A stretch of 64,000 nt of DNA from an uncultured Bacilli bacterium (GTDB lineage: Bacteria > Bacillota_I > Bacilli_A > RF39 > UBA660), in contig CAKOXO010000005.1 of assembly GCA_934130165.1 (NCBI GenBank), positions 7,738-71,737 on the forward strand. The letters are read 5' to 3'. The notes beneath the pieces were generated by a model that had not been told where the DNA came from, did no database searches, and saw nothing but the letters and a program-made list of their open reading frames with translations. Made by a program: the position numbers and the translations under genes. Each line of letters begins with the position of its first letter. Position 1 is the stretch's first letter. Below are positions 26,173-35,218 of the stretch, piece after piece.

Positions 26173-27042
26173 ATGAGGGATATTATCGTAATAGTTGGTC
26201 CAACCGGAGTTGGAAAAACAAAATTAAGTATAGAACTTGCAAAAAGACTAAACGGCGAAATTATAAATGGTGACTCTGTTAGCATTTATAAAAAACTAAA
26301 TATTGCAAGTGCTAAACCAACAATAGAAGAAAGAGAAGGAATTAAGCATCATTTAGTTGATATTAAAGATATAAATGAAAAATATAGTGTATATGATTAT
26401 CAAAATGATGCTAGAGAGAAAATTAATGAAATAAATAGTAAAAATAAAAGGGTAATTATTGTTGGAGGTACAGGTTTATATATAAAAGCTGCCTTATATA
26501 ATTACAAATTTACTAAAGGAACTACCTATAATACCTATGATAACTTATCCAATGAGCAACTATATTCAAAAATAAAAACACTAGATGATAATATAGAGAT
26601 ACATAAAAACAATCGTAAAAGGTTAGTAAGGATTTTGAACAAATTAGAAAATAATGAAGAAATCTCTAACGATAAGGATGAACTACTTTATCCAGTAAAA
26701 ATAATAGGCTTAACAACAGATAGAAGCATTCTATATGAAAGAATTAATCAAAGAGTAGATAATATGATAAAAAATGGACTATTAGGTGAAATAGATTCAT
26801 TAAAAGACTCGTATAAAACCTCTAGGATATTAAATAGTGCAATCGGATATAAAGAATTTTACGATTATCTAGAAAATAATAAATCCTTAGAAGATGTAGT
26901 AAAAGAAATCAAAAAAAATTCTAGACATTATGCAAAAAGACAATATACCTTCTTTAATAACCAAATGAAAGTGGCTTGGTTTGATGTTGATTTTAATAAT
27001 TTTGAAAGAACAATAGATAAAGTTATTGATTATTTAAACTAA
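26173..27042 (+). CDS. miaA: tRNA dimethylallyltransferase MiaA
   Basis: 289 residues. Adds the dimethylallyl group to A37 of tRNAs that read UNN codons. Walker A 'GPTGVGKT' at 9-16, 'GEIINGDSVSIYKKLNIASAKPT' (the family usually has DSMQVY), 'KHHLVDI' and 'VIIVGGTGLYIKA' are all in order; C-terminal 'RHYAKRQYTFFNNQ'. AAGGAGA ribosome site. The mutL-miaA-mutS neighbourhood is common in Firmicutes. Confidence 0.93.
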   Translation: MRDIIVIVGPTGVGKTKLSIELAKRLNGEIINGDSVSIYKKLNIASAKPTIEEREGIKHHLVDIKDINEKYSVYDYQNDAREKINEINSKNKRVIIVGGTGLYIKAALYNYKFTKGTTYNTYDNLSNEQLYSKIKTLDDNIEIHKNNRKRLVRILNKLENNEEISNDKDELLYPVKIIGLTTDRSILYERINQRVDNMIKNGLLGEIDSLKDSYKTSRILNSAIGYKEFYDYLENNKSLEDVVKEIKKNSRHYAKRQYTFFNNQMKVAWFDVDFNNFERTIDKVIDYLN

Positions 27043-27075
27043 ATAGATTATAATAATTAACTAATGGAGGGTACT

Positions 27076-27609
27076 ATGAAGTTAAAAAGTATTATAAAAG
27101 ATAAATACCAAAATGGTAATTTAAAAGGACAGTTACAAACAGCTGCAGTGGTAACAGGAGTAGGTCTTTCTCTAGGTATAGGAATACGCTATGGAAAAGG
27201 TGACAATATAGCAAAAAACAACAATGTTGCAATAGAACAAGAGTCAAAAGATACAAACTATTCATACAATGAGTTAAAAGACTGTGTGCTATTAAGTGTT
27301 AAAAATAATAGTAATGGTGAAAGTACCTTATATATAGCAAATAAAACTAAACCAGTACACAAATTTGATATTATATACACCGATTTATTTAGTAAAAAAG
27401 AACTAATAACGATAAATTCCGTACATGAGCTTGATGGAATCACAAACAAAAATCAAAATTTATCATGTGCTGAAAAAGGAAACTTAACAGATTACTTAGT
27501 AACATCAGATAATATTAAAAATACATATACTAAAAGTGAGTTGGAAAGACTCTTAAATAGTGAAAAAGAGAAGGAAAAAGAAAAAAGTAATAAGCAATTG
27601 GTTAAATAA
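27076..27609 (+). CDS. uncharacterised protein with one hydrophobic segment
   Basis: 177 residues, not recognised. A basic N-terminus is followed by a Gly/Ala/Val-rich hydrophobic stretch (about 20-40, 'QLQTAAVVTGVGLSLGIGI') that may anchor it. The rest is polar, Asn/Lys-rich, with Cys at two places ('KDCVLLSV', 'LSCAEKG'), and ends in a Lys/Glu helix. GGAGGG lies right before the ATG at 27076; the upstream in-frame ATG at 27064 is inside the ribosome site. A terminator follows. Confidence 0.7.
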   Translation: MKLKSIIKDKYQNGNLKGQLQTAAVVTGVGLSLGIGIRYGKGDNIAKNNNVAIEQESKDTNYSYNELKDCVLLSVKNNSNGESTLYIANKTKPVHKFDIIYTDLFSKKELITINSVHELDGITNKNQNLSCAEKGNLTDYLVTSDNIKNTYTKSELERLLNSEKEKEKEKSNKQLVK

Positions 27610-27618
27610 TTGCTTTTT
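27592..27618 (+). terminator. intrinsic terminator
   Basis: AAGCAATT pairs with AATTGCTT, followed by a T run. The stem begins inside the last codons of the preceding gene. Confidence 0.75.
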
Positions 27619-27680
27619 CTTTGGCAAAATATGGACTTATTATTTCAGTTTTGTTAAAATAAATAATAGTGGTGAAAATT

Positions 27681-30230
27681 ATGAAAAGAAGTACAGTTGA
27701 TAGAAAAAAACTTAGCCCAATGATGGCACAATATATGGAATTAAAAGATAAATATGAAGATTGTATTGTTTTTTATCGTTTAGGGGATTTTTATGAAATG
27801 TTTTTTGAAGATGCAATTATTGCATCTCGTGAATTAGAACTTACCCTAACTGGTAAGAGCGCTGGCCTAGAAGAACGTGTTCCTATGTGTGGAATTCCAC
27901 ATCATGCTTATTCTTCATATATTGATCAGTTAATAGAAAAAGGGTACAAAGTAGCAATTGCAGAACAGTTAGAAGATCCAAAAACAACTAAAGGTACTGT
28001 AAAACGTGATGTAATTCAAGTTATTACAAGAGGAACTAGACTTGATAATAATCTAGATAGTAAAAATAACAATTATATAGCTAATATTTATGATTTTGAT
28101 TATTGCAAAGGTATTGCTTACACAGATATTTCGACAGGTGAATTTTTTTGTGAGTTATTAGAAAAAGATAATGAAGAAGTAGAAAGAGAAATAATTAAAA
28201 GAGGATTTAGAGAATTAATAGTTAGTGAAAATACAGATAGAGAACTTATTAATACACTAAGAGTTAATTATGGAATACTAATTTCTATTACCAAAGAATT
28301 ATATGATGGTGATGATTACAAATATATTTATGAAGATATTGATGATATTAGATTAGAAACTACTATAAAACATTTATTACACTATGTCCTAGATACTAAA
28401 AAAGGGGATTTACATCATCTAAAAAAATGTGAATTAATCACTAGATATCAAACTCTATTATTTGATAACAACACTAAGAAAAATTTGGAACTTGTAGAAA
28501 CTATAAGATCAAGAGATAGACAATATAGTTTGCTATGGTTACTAGATAAATGTAAGACAGCAATGGGATCTAGATTTTTGAAACATCAAATTGAAAATCC
28601 GGTAACAGATAAAAAAGAATTGGAAAGAAGATATGATTTTGTAGAAAAAATATCTACTGAATTTATAATTAGAGATGATTTAAGAACTTCTTTAGATGCA
28701 GTATATGATTTAGAACGTTTGGTTGGCAGAATAAGCTATGGAAACTTAAATGCTAGAGATATGTTACAACTAAAAAGAAGCTTAAAAGAACTACCTAAGA
28801 TAAAAGAGTTATTAAATAAGTTAGATTATGATAAAGAAATAGAACCACTTGAAGAAGTTGAGCAATTATTAGAAAAAACTATAAAAGAAGATCCACCCTT
28901 ATCTTTAAAAGAGGGATCTATCATAAAGGATGGATATAATAGTGAACTTGATGAATTAAGAAGTGTAAGTAGTGGCTCAAAAGATTTTATTTTAAGTATA
29001 GAACAAAAAGAAAAAGAACGTACAGGAATAAAAAGCTTAAAAGTTGGCTTTAATAAAATATTTGGTTATTATATAGAGGTTAGTAAAGGTCAAAAAGCAT
29101 TAGTAAAAGAAGAATATGGTTATGAAAGAAGACAGACTCTTGCTAACTGTGAAAGATATATTACCAAAGAATTAAAAGAAAAAGAAAATATTATTTTAGG
29201 TGCAGAAGAAAAAATAATTAATCTTGAATATAAACTTTTTATGGATATAAGGGAAATAGTTAAAAGATATATATCTAAAATTCAAGAAATATCTAAAATA
29301 ATTAGTGAAGTAGATATGCTATTATCATTTTCTATAGTAAGTGATGAAAATAAATTTATAAGACCTAAATTAGTAGAAACTAAAGAATTAAGACTAATTG
29401 AATGTCGCCATCCGGTTGTAGAAAAAGTTATAAAAGACAAATATGTATCAAATGATATTGTTATGGATAATAATACAAACATTTTACTTATAACTGGTCC
29501 TAATATGGCTGGTAAATCTACTTATATGAGACAATGTGCTATCACTATTATCATGGCCCAAATAGGATGTTTTGTTCCATGTAAAAGCGCCATTATGCCA
29601 ATTTTTGATAAAATCTTTACAAGAATTGGTGCTAGTGATGATTTAGTTAGTGGAGAATCAACTTTTATGATAGAAATGAAAGAAGCTAATTACGCCATCA
29701 GTGAAGCTACTGAAAATAGTTTAATTCTATTTGATGAGTTAGGAAGAGGAACTGCTACTTATGATGGTATGAGTCTAGCTCAAGCAATTCTAGAATATAT
29801 TCATGATAAGATAGGCGCAAAAACCATGTTTTCTACTCATTATCATGAACTAACGGCACTAGAAAAAGATTTAAAGCACTTAAAAAATGTACATGTTTCA
29901 GCATCTGAAGAGGGCGGTAAACTAACATTCCTACATAAAGTTAAAGCTGGTGCAGTAGATAAGAGTTATGGTATAAATGTTGCATCCCTTGCCAAGCTTC
30001 CTCACGAGTTGATTAAAAGAAGTGAAGAAATCCTAAATATATATGAAAATAGTAATAAGAAAAAGGAAGTATTTACTCAAACATCACTATTTGAATTAAC
30101 AGAAGAAGAAGTTACTGAAAATGAAAAAGTTAATGAAATAGAAGAAGAAATAAAAAGAATTAATCCTTTAGAAATGACACCAATGGATTCATTAAACTTC
30201 TTGTATGAGTTAAAGAAGAAGGTAAAATAA
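27681..30230 (+). CDS. mutS: DNA mismatch repair protein MutS
   Basis: 849 residues. Recognises mismatches and recruits MutL. The mismatch-binding Phe-x-Glu lies in 'GDFYEMFFEDA' near residue 36. Walker A 'ITGPNMAGKSTYMRQ' near 610, 'GESTFMIEMKEA', Walker B 'LILFDELGRGTATYDG' and 'STHYHELT' complete the ATPase. The C-terminal tail is acidic. GGTGAAAATT precedes the ATG at 27681; two in-frame GTG codons just before it lie in the ribosome site. Followed by a terminator. Confidence 0.96.
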   Translation: MKRSTVDRKKLSPMMAQYMELKDKYEDCIVFYRLGDFYEMFFEDAIIASRELELTLTGKSAGLEERVPMCGIPHHAYSSYIDQLIEKGYKVAIAEQLEDPKTTKGTVKRDVIQVITRGTRLDNNLDSKNNNYIANIYDFDYCKGIAYTDISTGEFFCELLEKDNEEVEREIIKRGFRELIVSENTDRELINTLRVNYGILISITKELYDGDDYKYIYEDIDDIRLETTIKHLLHYVLDTKKGDLHHLKKCELITRYQTLLFDNNTKKNLELVETIRSRDRQYSLLWLLDKCKTAMGSRFLKHQIENPVTDKKELERRYDFVEKISTEFIIRDDLRTSLDAVYDLERLVGRISYGNLNARDMLQLKRSLKELPKIKELLNKLDYDKEIEPLEEVEQLLEKTIKEDPPLSLKEGSIIKDGYNSELDELRSVSSGSKDFILSIEQKEKERTGIKSLKVGFNKIFGYYIEVSKGQKALVKEEYGYERRQTLANCERYITKELKEKENIILGAEEKIINLEYKLFMDIREIVKRYISKIQEISKIISEVDMLLSFSIVSDENKFIRPKLVETKELRLIECRHPVVEKVIKDKYVSNDIVMDNNTNILLITGPNMAGKSTYMRQCAITIIMAQIGCFVPCKSAIMPIFDKIFTRIGASDDLVSGESTFMIEMKEANYAISEATENSLILFDELGRGTATYDGMSLAQAILEYIHDKIGAKTMFSTHYHELTALEKDLKHLKNVHVSASEEGGKLTFLHKVKAGAVDKSYGINVASLAKLPHELIKRSEEILNIYENSNKKKEVFTQTSLFELTEEEVTENEKVNEIEEEIKRINPLEMTPMDSLNFLYELKKKVK

Positions 30231-30267
30231 AACTACTAATCTAGGTAAAACTTATTAGTAGTTTTTT
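30231..30267 (+). terminator. intrinsic terminator after mutS
   Basis: AACTACTAAT pairs with ATTAGTAGTT, then a T run. Confidence 0.85.
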
Positions 30268-30280
30268 GATACTGTTTTTG

Positions 30281-30309
30281 CTGACATTTCAAATTTAGTG
30301 TGATAAAAT
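30281..30309 (+). promoter_or_regulatory. promoter of nusB-xseA-xseB
   Basis: CTGACA, 17 bases, TAAAAT, with TGA forming an extended -10. Confidence 0.7.
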
Positions 30310-30328
30310 AGGAAAGAGGTGAAATCTT

Positions 30329-30736
30329 ATGAAAAACAGAAGTGAATTACGAGAACTTGCTATGAAAGTAATATATCAAATCAAGTTATTAAAAAAATCA
30401 AAACTAGATTATGATATTGACGAATTAATAAAAGAACAACTAGAAATTAAAAATGACTTTATTTATGAATTAGTAAATGGATATTTAAATAATGAAGAAA
30501 ATATTAATAAATTAGCTAACAAATATATGAAAGATTGGACTATAGAAAGACTAAATATGGTTGATCAAGCAATATTATCTATAGGTATTTACGAATTAGT
30601 ATATACAAAAACACCATCGATAGTATCAATAAATGAAGCAATTGAATTATCTAAAAAATACAGTGATTCAGACGTTACAAAGATGATAAATGGAGTTTTA
30701 GACAATATTTATCATAGTGAGGCTACAAATGAATGA
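30329..30736 (+). CDS. nusB: transcription antitermination factor NusB
   Basis: 135 residues, all helical. NusB with NusE binds boxA in rRNA leaders and prevents early termination. 'RSELRELAMKVIYQ' at the N-terminus and the C-terminal 'ERLNMVDQAILSIGIYEL' plus 'SINEAIELSKKYSD' and 'FINGVLDNI'-like (here 'MINGVLDNIYH') motifs are diagnostic. AAAGAGGTG ribosome site. Ends in TGA immediately followed by TAA and overlaps xseA by eight bases. Confidence 0.92.
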   Translation: MKNRSELRELAMKVIYQIKLLKKSKLDYDIDELIKEQLEIKNDFIYELVNGYLNNEENINKLANKYMKDWTIERLNMVDQAILSIGIYELVYTKTPSIVSINEAIELSKKYSDSDVTKMINGVLDNIYHSEATNE

Positions 30737-31985
30737 TAAATATATTACAGTTACCCAATTAACTAGATATATTAAATATAAGATTGATAATGATGTAAAT
30801 TTACAAGAGGTATTTTTAAAAGGGGAAATTTCTAATTTTAAAGCTCATACTAGAGGACATTACTATTTTACGATAAAAGATGAAAACAGTAGAATAAATG
30901 CAATAATGTTTGCTAGTCAAACTAAAAAAATAAAATTCATTCCAAGTGATGGAATGAAAGTACTAATTACTGGAAAAATTAGTGTCTATGAAGCTAATGG
31001 TGGATATCAAATATATGTTTCCGATATGTTAGAAGATGGTGTAGGTAACTTGTATGTTGCTTATGAACAATTAAAACAAAAACTTGAAAAAGAAGGATTG
31101 TTTGATCCTAATAAGAAAAAGAAAATTCCAAAAATCCCAAAAAGAATAGGGGTAGTAACTGCTCCAACTGGTGCAGCAATAAGAGATATATTATCAACGA
31201 TTAAAAGGAGATTTCCTATCACAGAAGTAATAGTTTTTCCTGCTTTAGTTCAAGGTGCTGAAGCTGCTCCATCTATCATTAATCAAATCCAAAATGCCCA
31301 AAATTATGAACTTGACACTTTAATAATTGGTAGAGGTGGAGGAAGTATTGAAGACATGTGGTGTTTTAATGATGAAGAGGTAGCATATGCAATATATAAA
31401 TGTCCAATCCCTATCATTAGTGCTGTAGGACATGAAATTGACTTTACTATAGCTGACTTTGTTGCGGATCTACGTGCACCAACACCAACAGGAGCGGCAG
31501 AATTAGCAGTTCCAAATAAAATTGATGTCATTAATTATATAGAACAATTAACTATTAGAAGTAAGAAAGTTATGAAAAATAAAATTGACTTTTTAAATCA
31601 GAGATTAACAGAAATAAAAAATAAATACATATTAAAGAATCCACTCTCTATATATGAAATAAAAGAGCAGCAGTTTGATACCTTAATAGAAAAACTAAAG
31701 TATAATATTGTTAATTTATATAATATTAAAGAAAAAAGATATTTAAATATCACAAGTAGTTATATATTTAAAGAACCAAATAAATTAATCGATACTAAGA
31801 AAAATAAATACATAAATATACTATCTAAATTAGAAACCTTGAGCCCCCTATCTACAATTAAAAGGGGATATTCAGTAGTAAGAAAAGATGAAAAAGTAAT
31901 TACTAGTATAAAAGACTTAAAAAAACTAGATAAAATATCACTAGAATTAAGTGATGGTACAGTACAAGCAGAAATAATGGAATAA
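30729..31985 (+). CDS. xseA: exodeoxyribonuclease VII large subunit
   Basis: 418 residues. Single-strand exonuclease subunit. N-terminal OB fold ('EVFLKGEISNFKAHTRGHYYFTIKDE') and catalytic domain with 'RIGVVTAPTGAAIRDIL', 'LIIGRGGGSIEDMWCFNDE' and 'SAVGHEIDFTIADFVADLRAPTPTGAAE'. The start at 30729 overlaps the end of nusB and follows GTGAGG; the in-frame GTG at 30717 is further inside nusB. xseB follows ten bases later. Confidence 0.95.
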   Translation: MNDKYITVTQLTRYIKYKIDNDVNLQEVFLKGEISNFKAHTRGHYYFTIKDENSRINAIMFASQTKKIKFIPSDGMKVLITGKISVYEANGGYQIYVSDMLEDGVGNLYVAYEQLKQKLEKEGLFDPNKKKKIPKIPKRIGVVTAPTGAAIRDILSTIKRRFPITEVIVFPALVQGAEAAPSIINQIQNAQNYELDTLIIGRGGGSIEDMWCFNDEEVAYAIYKCPIPIISAVGHEIDFTIADFVADLRAPTPTGAAELAVPNKIDVINYIEQLTIRSKKVMKNKIDFLNQRLTEIKNKYILKNPLSIYEIKEQQFDTLIEKLKYNIVNLYNIKEKRYLNITSSYIFKEPNKLIDTKKNKYINILSKLETLSPLSTIKRGYSVVRKDEKVITSIKDLKKLDKISLELSDGTVQAEIME

Positions 31986-31995
31986 GGAGAAAGAA

Positions 31996-32223
31996 ATGGC
32001 AGAGAAAAAAGAAAAAAGTTTTGAAGAAAATTTAGAAAACTTAGAAGAAATAGTAAAAAAATTAGAAAATGGAGATATTCCACTTGATGATGCAATCAAG
32101 GAATTCAATAAGGCTATGGAACTTGCTAAAGTATGTGATAAAAAATTAAAAGAAGCAGAAAAATCATTAACAAAAATTGTAAGTGAAGATAATACTTTAG
32201 AAGATTTCGATACAAAAGAATAA
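31996..32223 (+). CDS. xseB: exodeoxyribonuclease VII small subunit
   Basis: 75 residues, helical. 'SFEENLENLEEIVKKLENGDIPLDDAI' is the standard XseB pattern; the C-terminal helix 'LCKKLKEAEKSL'-type stretch follows. AAGGAG ribosome site. Terminator directly after the stop. Confidence 0.93.
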   Translation: MAEKKEKSFEENLENLEEIVKKLENGDIPLDDAIKEFNKAMELAKVCDKKLKEAEKSLTKIVSEDNTLEDFDTKE

Positions 32224-32248
32224 AAACTACTGAAAAATGTAGTTTTTT
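32223..32248 (+). terminator. intrinsic terminator after xseB
   Basis: AAAACTAC pairs with GTAGTTTT across an eight-base loop, then T's. Confidence 0.85.
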
Positions 32249-32249
32249 C

Positions 32250-32278
32250 TTGTGTTTTTTTAAATTTTTTAGTATAAT
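32250..32278 (+). promoter_or_regulatory. promoter of the 32307-35139 gene pair
   Basis: TTGTGT, 17 bases, TATAAT. The -10 box is perfect; the -35 box matches only in the TTG half. Confidence 0.6.
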
Positions 32279-32306
32279 AGGCACTTATTAGAGGGGGTTA
32301 TATGTG

Positions 32307-33326
32307 ATGGAATTTATAAGAATTGATCCACATGAAGTAACTAGTGAAGAAATTGCTAAAGCTATTACATCTAATTGTAAAACTGTAAAACTAATGAAAA
32401 AAGAAATTGAAAAATTAGAACAATTCAACCAAGACTATCATAATAGTGTTAAAACTAGTGAAAATGATAGTGGCAAAAGTATAGAAAAAGAAGAAAATAT
32501 AGAAGAAGAAATTACTAGTAATACACCAACAGACTTTGACAATAAAGTGGACTATTACTATTCTTTAATTGATTCAATACCTATATCAGAAAAACTTAAT
32601 GAAGAAATAGAGACTATCTTACCATCTAATAAGAATGTTGATTATAATGATATTATCATGAGATTAAAATTGGAATTTTTTAGGAATATTAAAGAATTAA
32701 AAGAATTCATCGAGGAAGAAGATTTATCAGTAGATGAGTTGAAAGAGTTCAAAGAAGAAATCAAAGCTAATCAATTAAAAATAGCTTCAATCGATTATAT
32801 AAATAGTAAAAAAGAAGAAAATAAAAGTAATGACGATAGTAAAGAAAATAACTTGATTTTTGTTCCAACAGAGGGAGGAAACATAAGAGTAATTGATGAA
32901 ATTAAGAATATTGATGTAAGCTTTTTATCTGACTTTAAGAAATTATTTGACTCTATAAAAGATGGCACATTTAAAAATGTAAAAAGATACAACAATAGTA
33001 AAAACTTTTTAACATCAAGCGTTGCAGAAGTAAAAGATTTCAAAATAAGAGTTGTATTTGATAGAATTTCTAAAAATGACTATGCCTTAATAACAGCATT
33101 TATTAAGAAAAATGATAATGATAAGGGATATAGAACTTCACTTGATTTAAAGATTATAAATTATTTAAAACAAAAGGATAGACTAAAGGAATTAGTTAAT
33201 AACGATGAATATATGGCTAAACAAGGTTTGTTAGAAAAAGAATTATATAGTTGTTTTGCAAATGATACTCTTACAAGAGAGGAGAATAAAAATGGATGCA
33301 CTATTAAAACAAATAGAAAAAAATAA
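32307..33326 (+). CDS. uncharacterised protein, coiled-coil with a possible RelE-like C-terminal domain
   Basis: 339 residues, not recognised. The N-terminus (1-60) is a charged helix, followed by an acidic low-complexity linker and a helical middle (about 75-165). From about residue 205 the composition changes: 'KIRVVFDRIS', 'YALITAFIKKND' and a helix starting 'RTSLDLKIINYL' resemble the two central strands and following helix of RelE/HigB-type toxin folds, where an 'ALITAFIKK'-like strand is typical. That comparison is from memory and needs a profile search. The ATG at 32307 follows GAGGGGG. The gene overlaps the next by 35 bases, so the two are coupled. Confidence 0.7.
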   Translation: MEFIRIDPHEVTSEEIAKAITSNCKTVKLMKKEIEKLEQFNQDYHNSVKTSENDSGKSIEKEENIEEEITSNTPTDFDNKVDYYYSLIDSIPISEKLNEEIETILPSNKNVDYNDIIMRLKLEFFRNIKELKEFIEEEDLSVDELKEFKEEIKANQLKIASIDYINSKKEENKSNDDSKENNLIFVPTEGGNIRVIDEIKNIDVSFLSDFKKLFDSIKDGTFKNVKRYNNSKNFLTSSVAEVKDFKIRVVFDRISKNDYALITAFIKKNDNDKGYRTSLDLKIINYLKQKDRLKELVNNDEYMAKQGLLEKELYSCFANDTLTREENKNGCTIKTNRKK

Positions 33327-35139
33327 AGATAATCTACAGGCCAAGTTAAACGAACCAAATGAAGAAAGTGATTTCTTTAGAGAATTCAGTAGTAAGCTAT
33401 CCTTAAATGTTATGAATAACCTTGTGAGGTTTGATATATTAGACTTTATAAAAGCAAGATTTCTTGCATCAATTAAAGACAAAAACTATGAAGAAATATC
33501 AGCTATTATCGAAGAGATAAGACCTTTATTCAATTTTCAAATGCAACCAATAGCATTTTTTAATCTTTTTGAAAACATAGCTAATTTAATAGTTAGTGTT
33601 GAAAAAGATGATTTATTAAACATAATAAAAAACAAAAAAAGAAAAAAGTTAAATAAAGATGACAAAAAAAGAGTTTTAACGATCGAAAATATTCAAAAAA
33701 ATGCAAATATAAATATAGAAAATTTTATCAGATTATGTTATGACCAAATTGAGATAGTAGCTAATACCATAGAACTTATGGTGGCTTTATATAAATTCAA
33801 AGAAACACACGAATATTTTTCACAAATAAAAGCAGGTGCATTATCTAGTGAAGTAAAAAAACAATTAACAAAAGCAGAAAAAGAGTTTTTTGAATATGAA
33901 TATAATACAAAAAGCATTGAAAAAGTAATCAAAGATATTCGAGAATATTCAGATAAAGTCATTTCAGAAGAGGAAACAAAAAAGAAAAAGATATCAAAAA
34001 GTTTTATGAATTATACATATACTGAAAATTGGATAAGAAAAATTAAAGATGGTCAGGAAATAACTTCTATTCCAAGTAAAGTGATGCAATTAGATGATGA
34101 AGAATTAAAAAAGCAAATTTTAGAAAAAGTCTATAATAATAACATGAGTATATATACACAAATTGAGAAAAAATACAACGATTTATCATCTAATTCATAT
34201 AATAGATACAGTTTATTACTAGGACAATATGGAATAGATATTTCTAAATATAATATAGATATTACAAATGATATAAATATTGTTAAAAAAATGCTAAAAT
34301 TAATATCATCACTAGATATTAAAAATCCTTATAAAATTGTAGAAATAATTAATACCTCAAAATTAGAAATTGTAGAAAGCATAAATAATTTAGTAAAAAA
34401 AGGATATATTGATAATGAATACGTAAATAATAATATTAATATATTTAGTGGTAGTTATACTGCTTTAATATCAAATATAGAAGAGTTTAAAAAAGAGGGA
34501 TTATCATTATCTTCTATAAGTAAATTAAAAGATTCATTATGTGAAGATTCCGATACAATTCAAAGAAATATTGCAGTTTTGAAAGAGTATGGTTTATTTT
34601 CAAGCCTAGGTGATTGCTCCTCAGCAAGTTTTTTAAATATTGAACAATTAGAGCAAAAAATTGATAAACTTTTAGAACTAGGTATGGAACAATTTTTAAA
34701 AGATGATTTATCCTTACTTAATTATGAAAATAGTCTATATGATAAAATTTTATTAGCATATAAATTAAATATTCCAATAGAAGATACTAATAGTTTGCAT
34801 AATATTCTATCTTCACCTTTTGTTGTTTCTGATGATGATATAGATACTTATTTATTTAATGTTAGTAGAAAAAGCCTTGATAGTTTAGAAGATATAAATA
34901 TAAATAAAACTGATTTATTAGAATTATTAGGAAAAAAGCAGAGTAGTGAAAATGTATATGATTTTGATGGTGTTTTAATCTCTAAAAATAAAGTGTCAAG
35001 AAACTTAGAAAATAGTGATGATGAAGTACCTTTAAAAACAGTTTTATTATGTATGATTGATGATAAAATTCTAGATACTGATGAATTAGAAAAAATTACT
35101 AAATCTCTATATCCTAAAGAAAAACAATATAAAAAATAA
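33292..35139 (+). CDS. uncharacterised large helical protein
   Basis: 615 residues, not recognised, no signal peptide or membrane helix. It is almost wholly helical: residues 1-250 are Lys/Glu-rich coiled-coil-like stretches; from about 300 to 520 there are repeated helix pairs of 25-35 residues with patterns such as 'IVESINNLVKKGYIDNEYV', 'NIEEFKKEGLSLSSI' and 'LEQKIDKLLELGMEQFL', giving a superhelical look. The C-terminal 60 residues are acidic. The start at 33292 follows GAGAGGAGA; an in-frame ATG at 33256 sits deep inside the previous gene. The tight coupling with the gene before suggests partners. Confidence 0.72.
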   Translation: MDALLKQIEKNKDNLQAKLNEPNEESDFFREFSSKLSLNVMNNLVRFDILDFIKARFLASIKDKNYEEISAIIEEIRPLFNFQMQPIAFFNLFENIANLIVSVEKDDLLNIIKNKKRKKLNKDDKKRVLTIENIQKNANINIENFIRLCYDQIEIVANTIELMVALYKFKETHEYFSQIKAGALSSEVKKQLTKAEKEFFEYEYNTKSIEKVIKDIREYSDKVISEEETKKKKISKSFMNYTYTENWIRKIKDGQEITSIPSKVMQLDDEELKKQILEKVYNNNMSIYTQIEKKYNDLSSNSYNRYSLLLGQYGIDISKYNIDITNDINIVKKMLKLISSLDIKNPYKIVEIINTSKLEIVESINNLVKKGYIDNEYVNNNINIFSGSYTALISNIEEFKKEGLSLSSISKLKDSLCEDSDTIQRNIAVLKEYGLFSSLGDCSSASFLNIEQLEQKIDKLLELGMEQFLKDDLSLLNYENSLYDKILLAYKLNIPIEDTNSLHNILSSPFVVSDDDIDTYLFNVSRKSLDSLEDININKTDLLELLGKKQSSENVYDFDGVLISKNKVSRNLENSDDEVPLKTVLLCMIDDKILDTDELEKITKSLYPKEKQYKK

Positions 35140-35218
35140 TTGGTAAATTTTTAATAATATATTTTTTTAAATAAGGAAAAGGATAATAATGTAGTCAAGT
35201 TTTTAATGAGGTGATTTT

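Noticed and set aside
33256..33291. Earlier ATG for the 615-residue protein
   Set aside because: It sits within the preceding gene with no ribosome site, whereas GAGAGGAGA precedes 33292.
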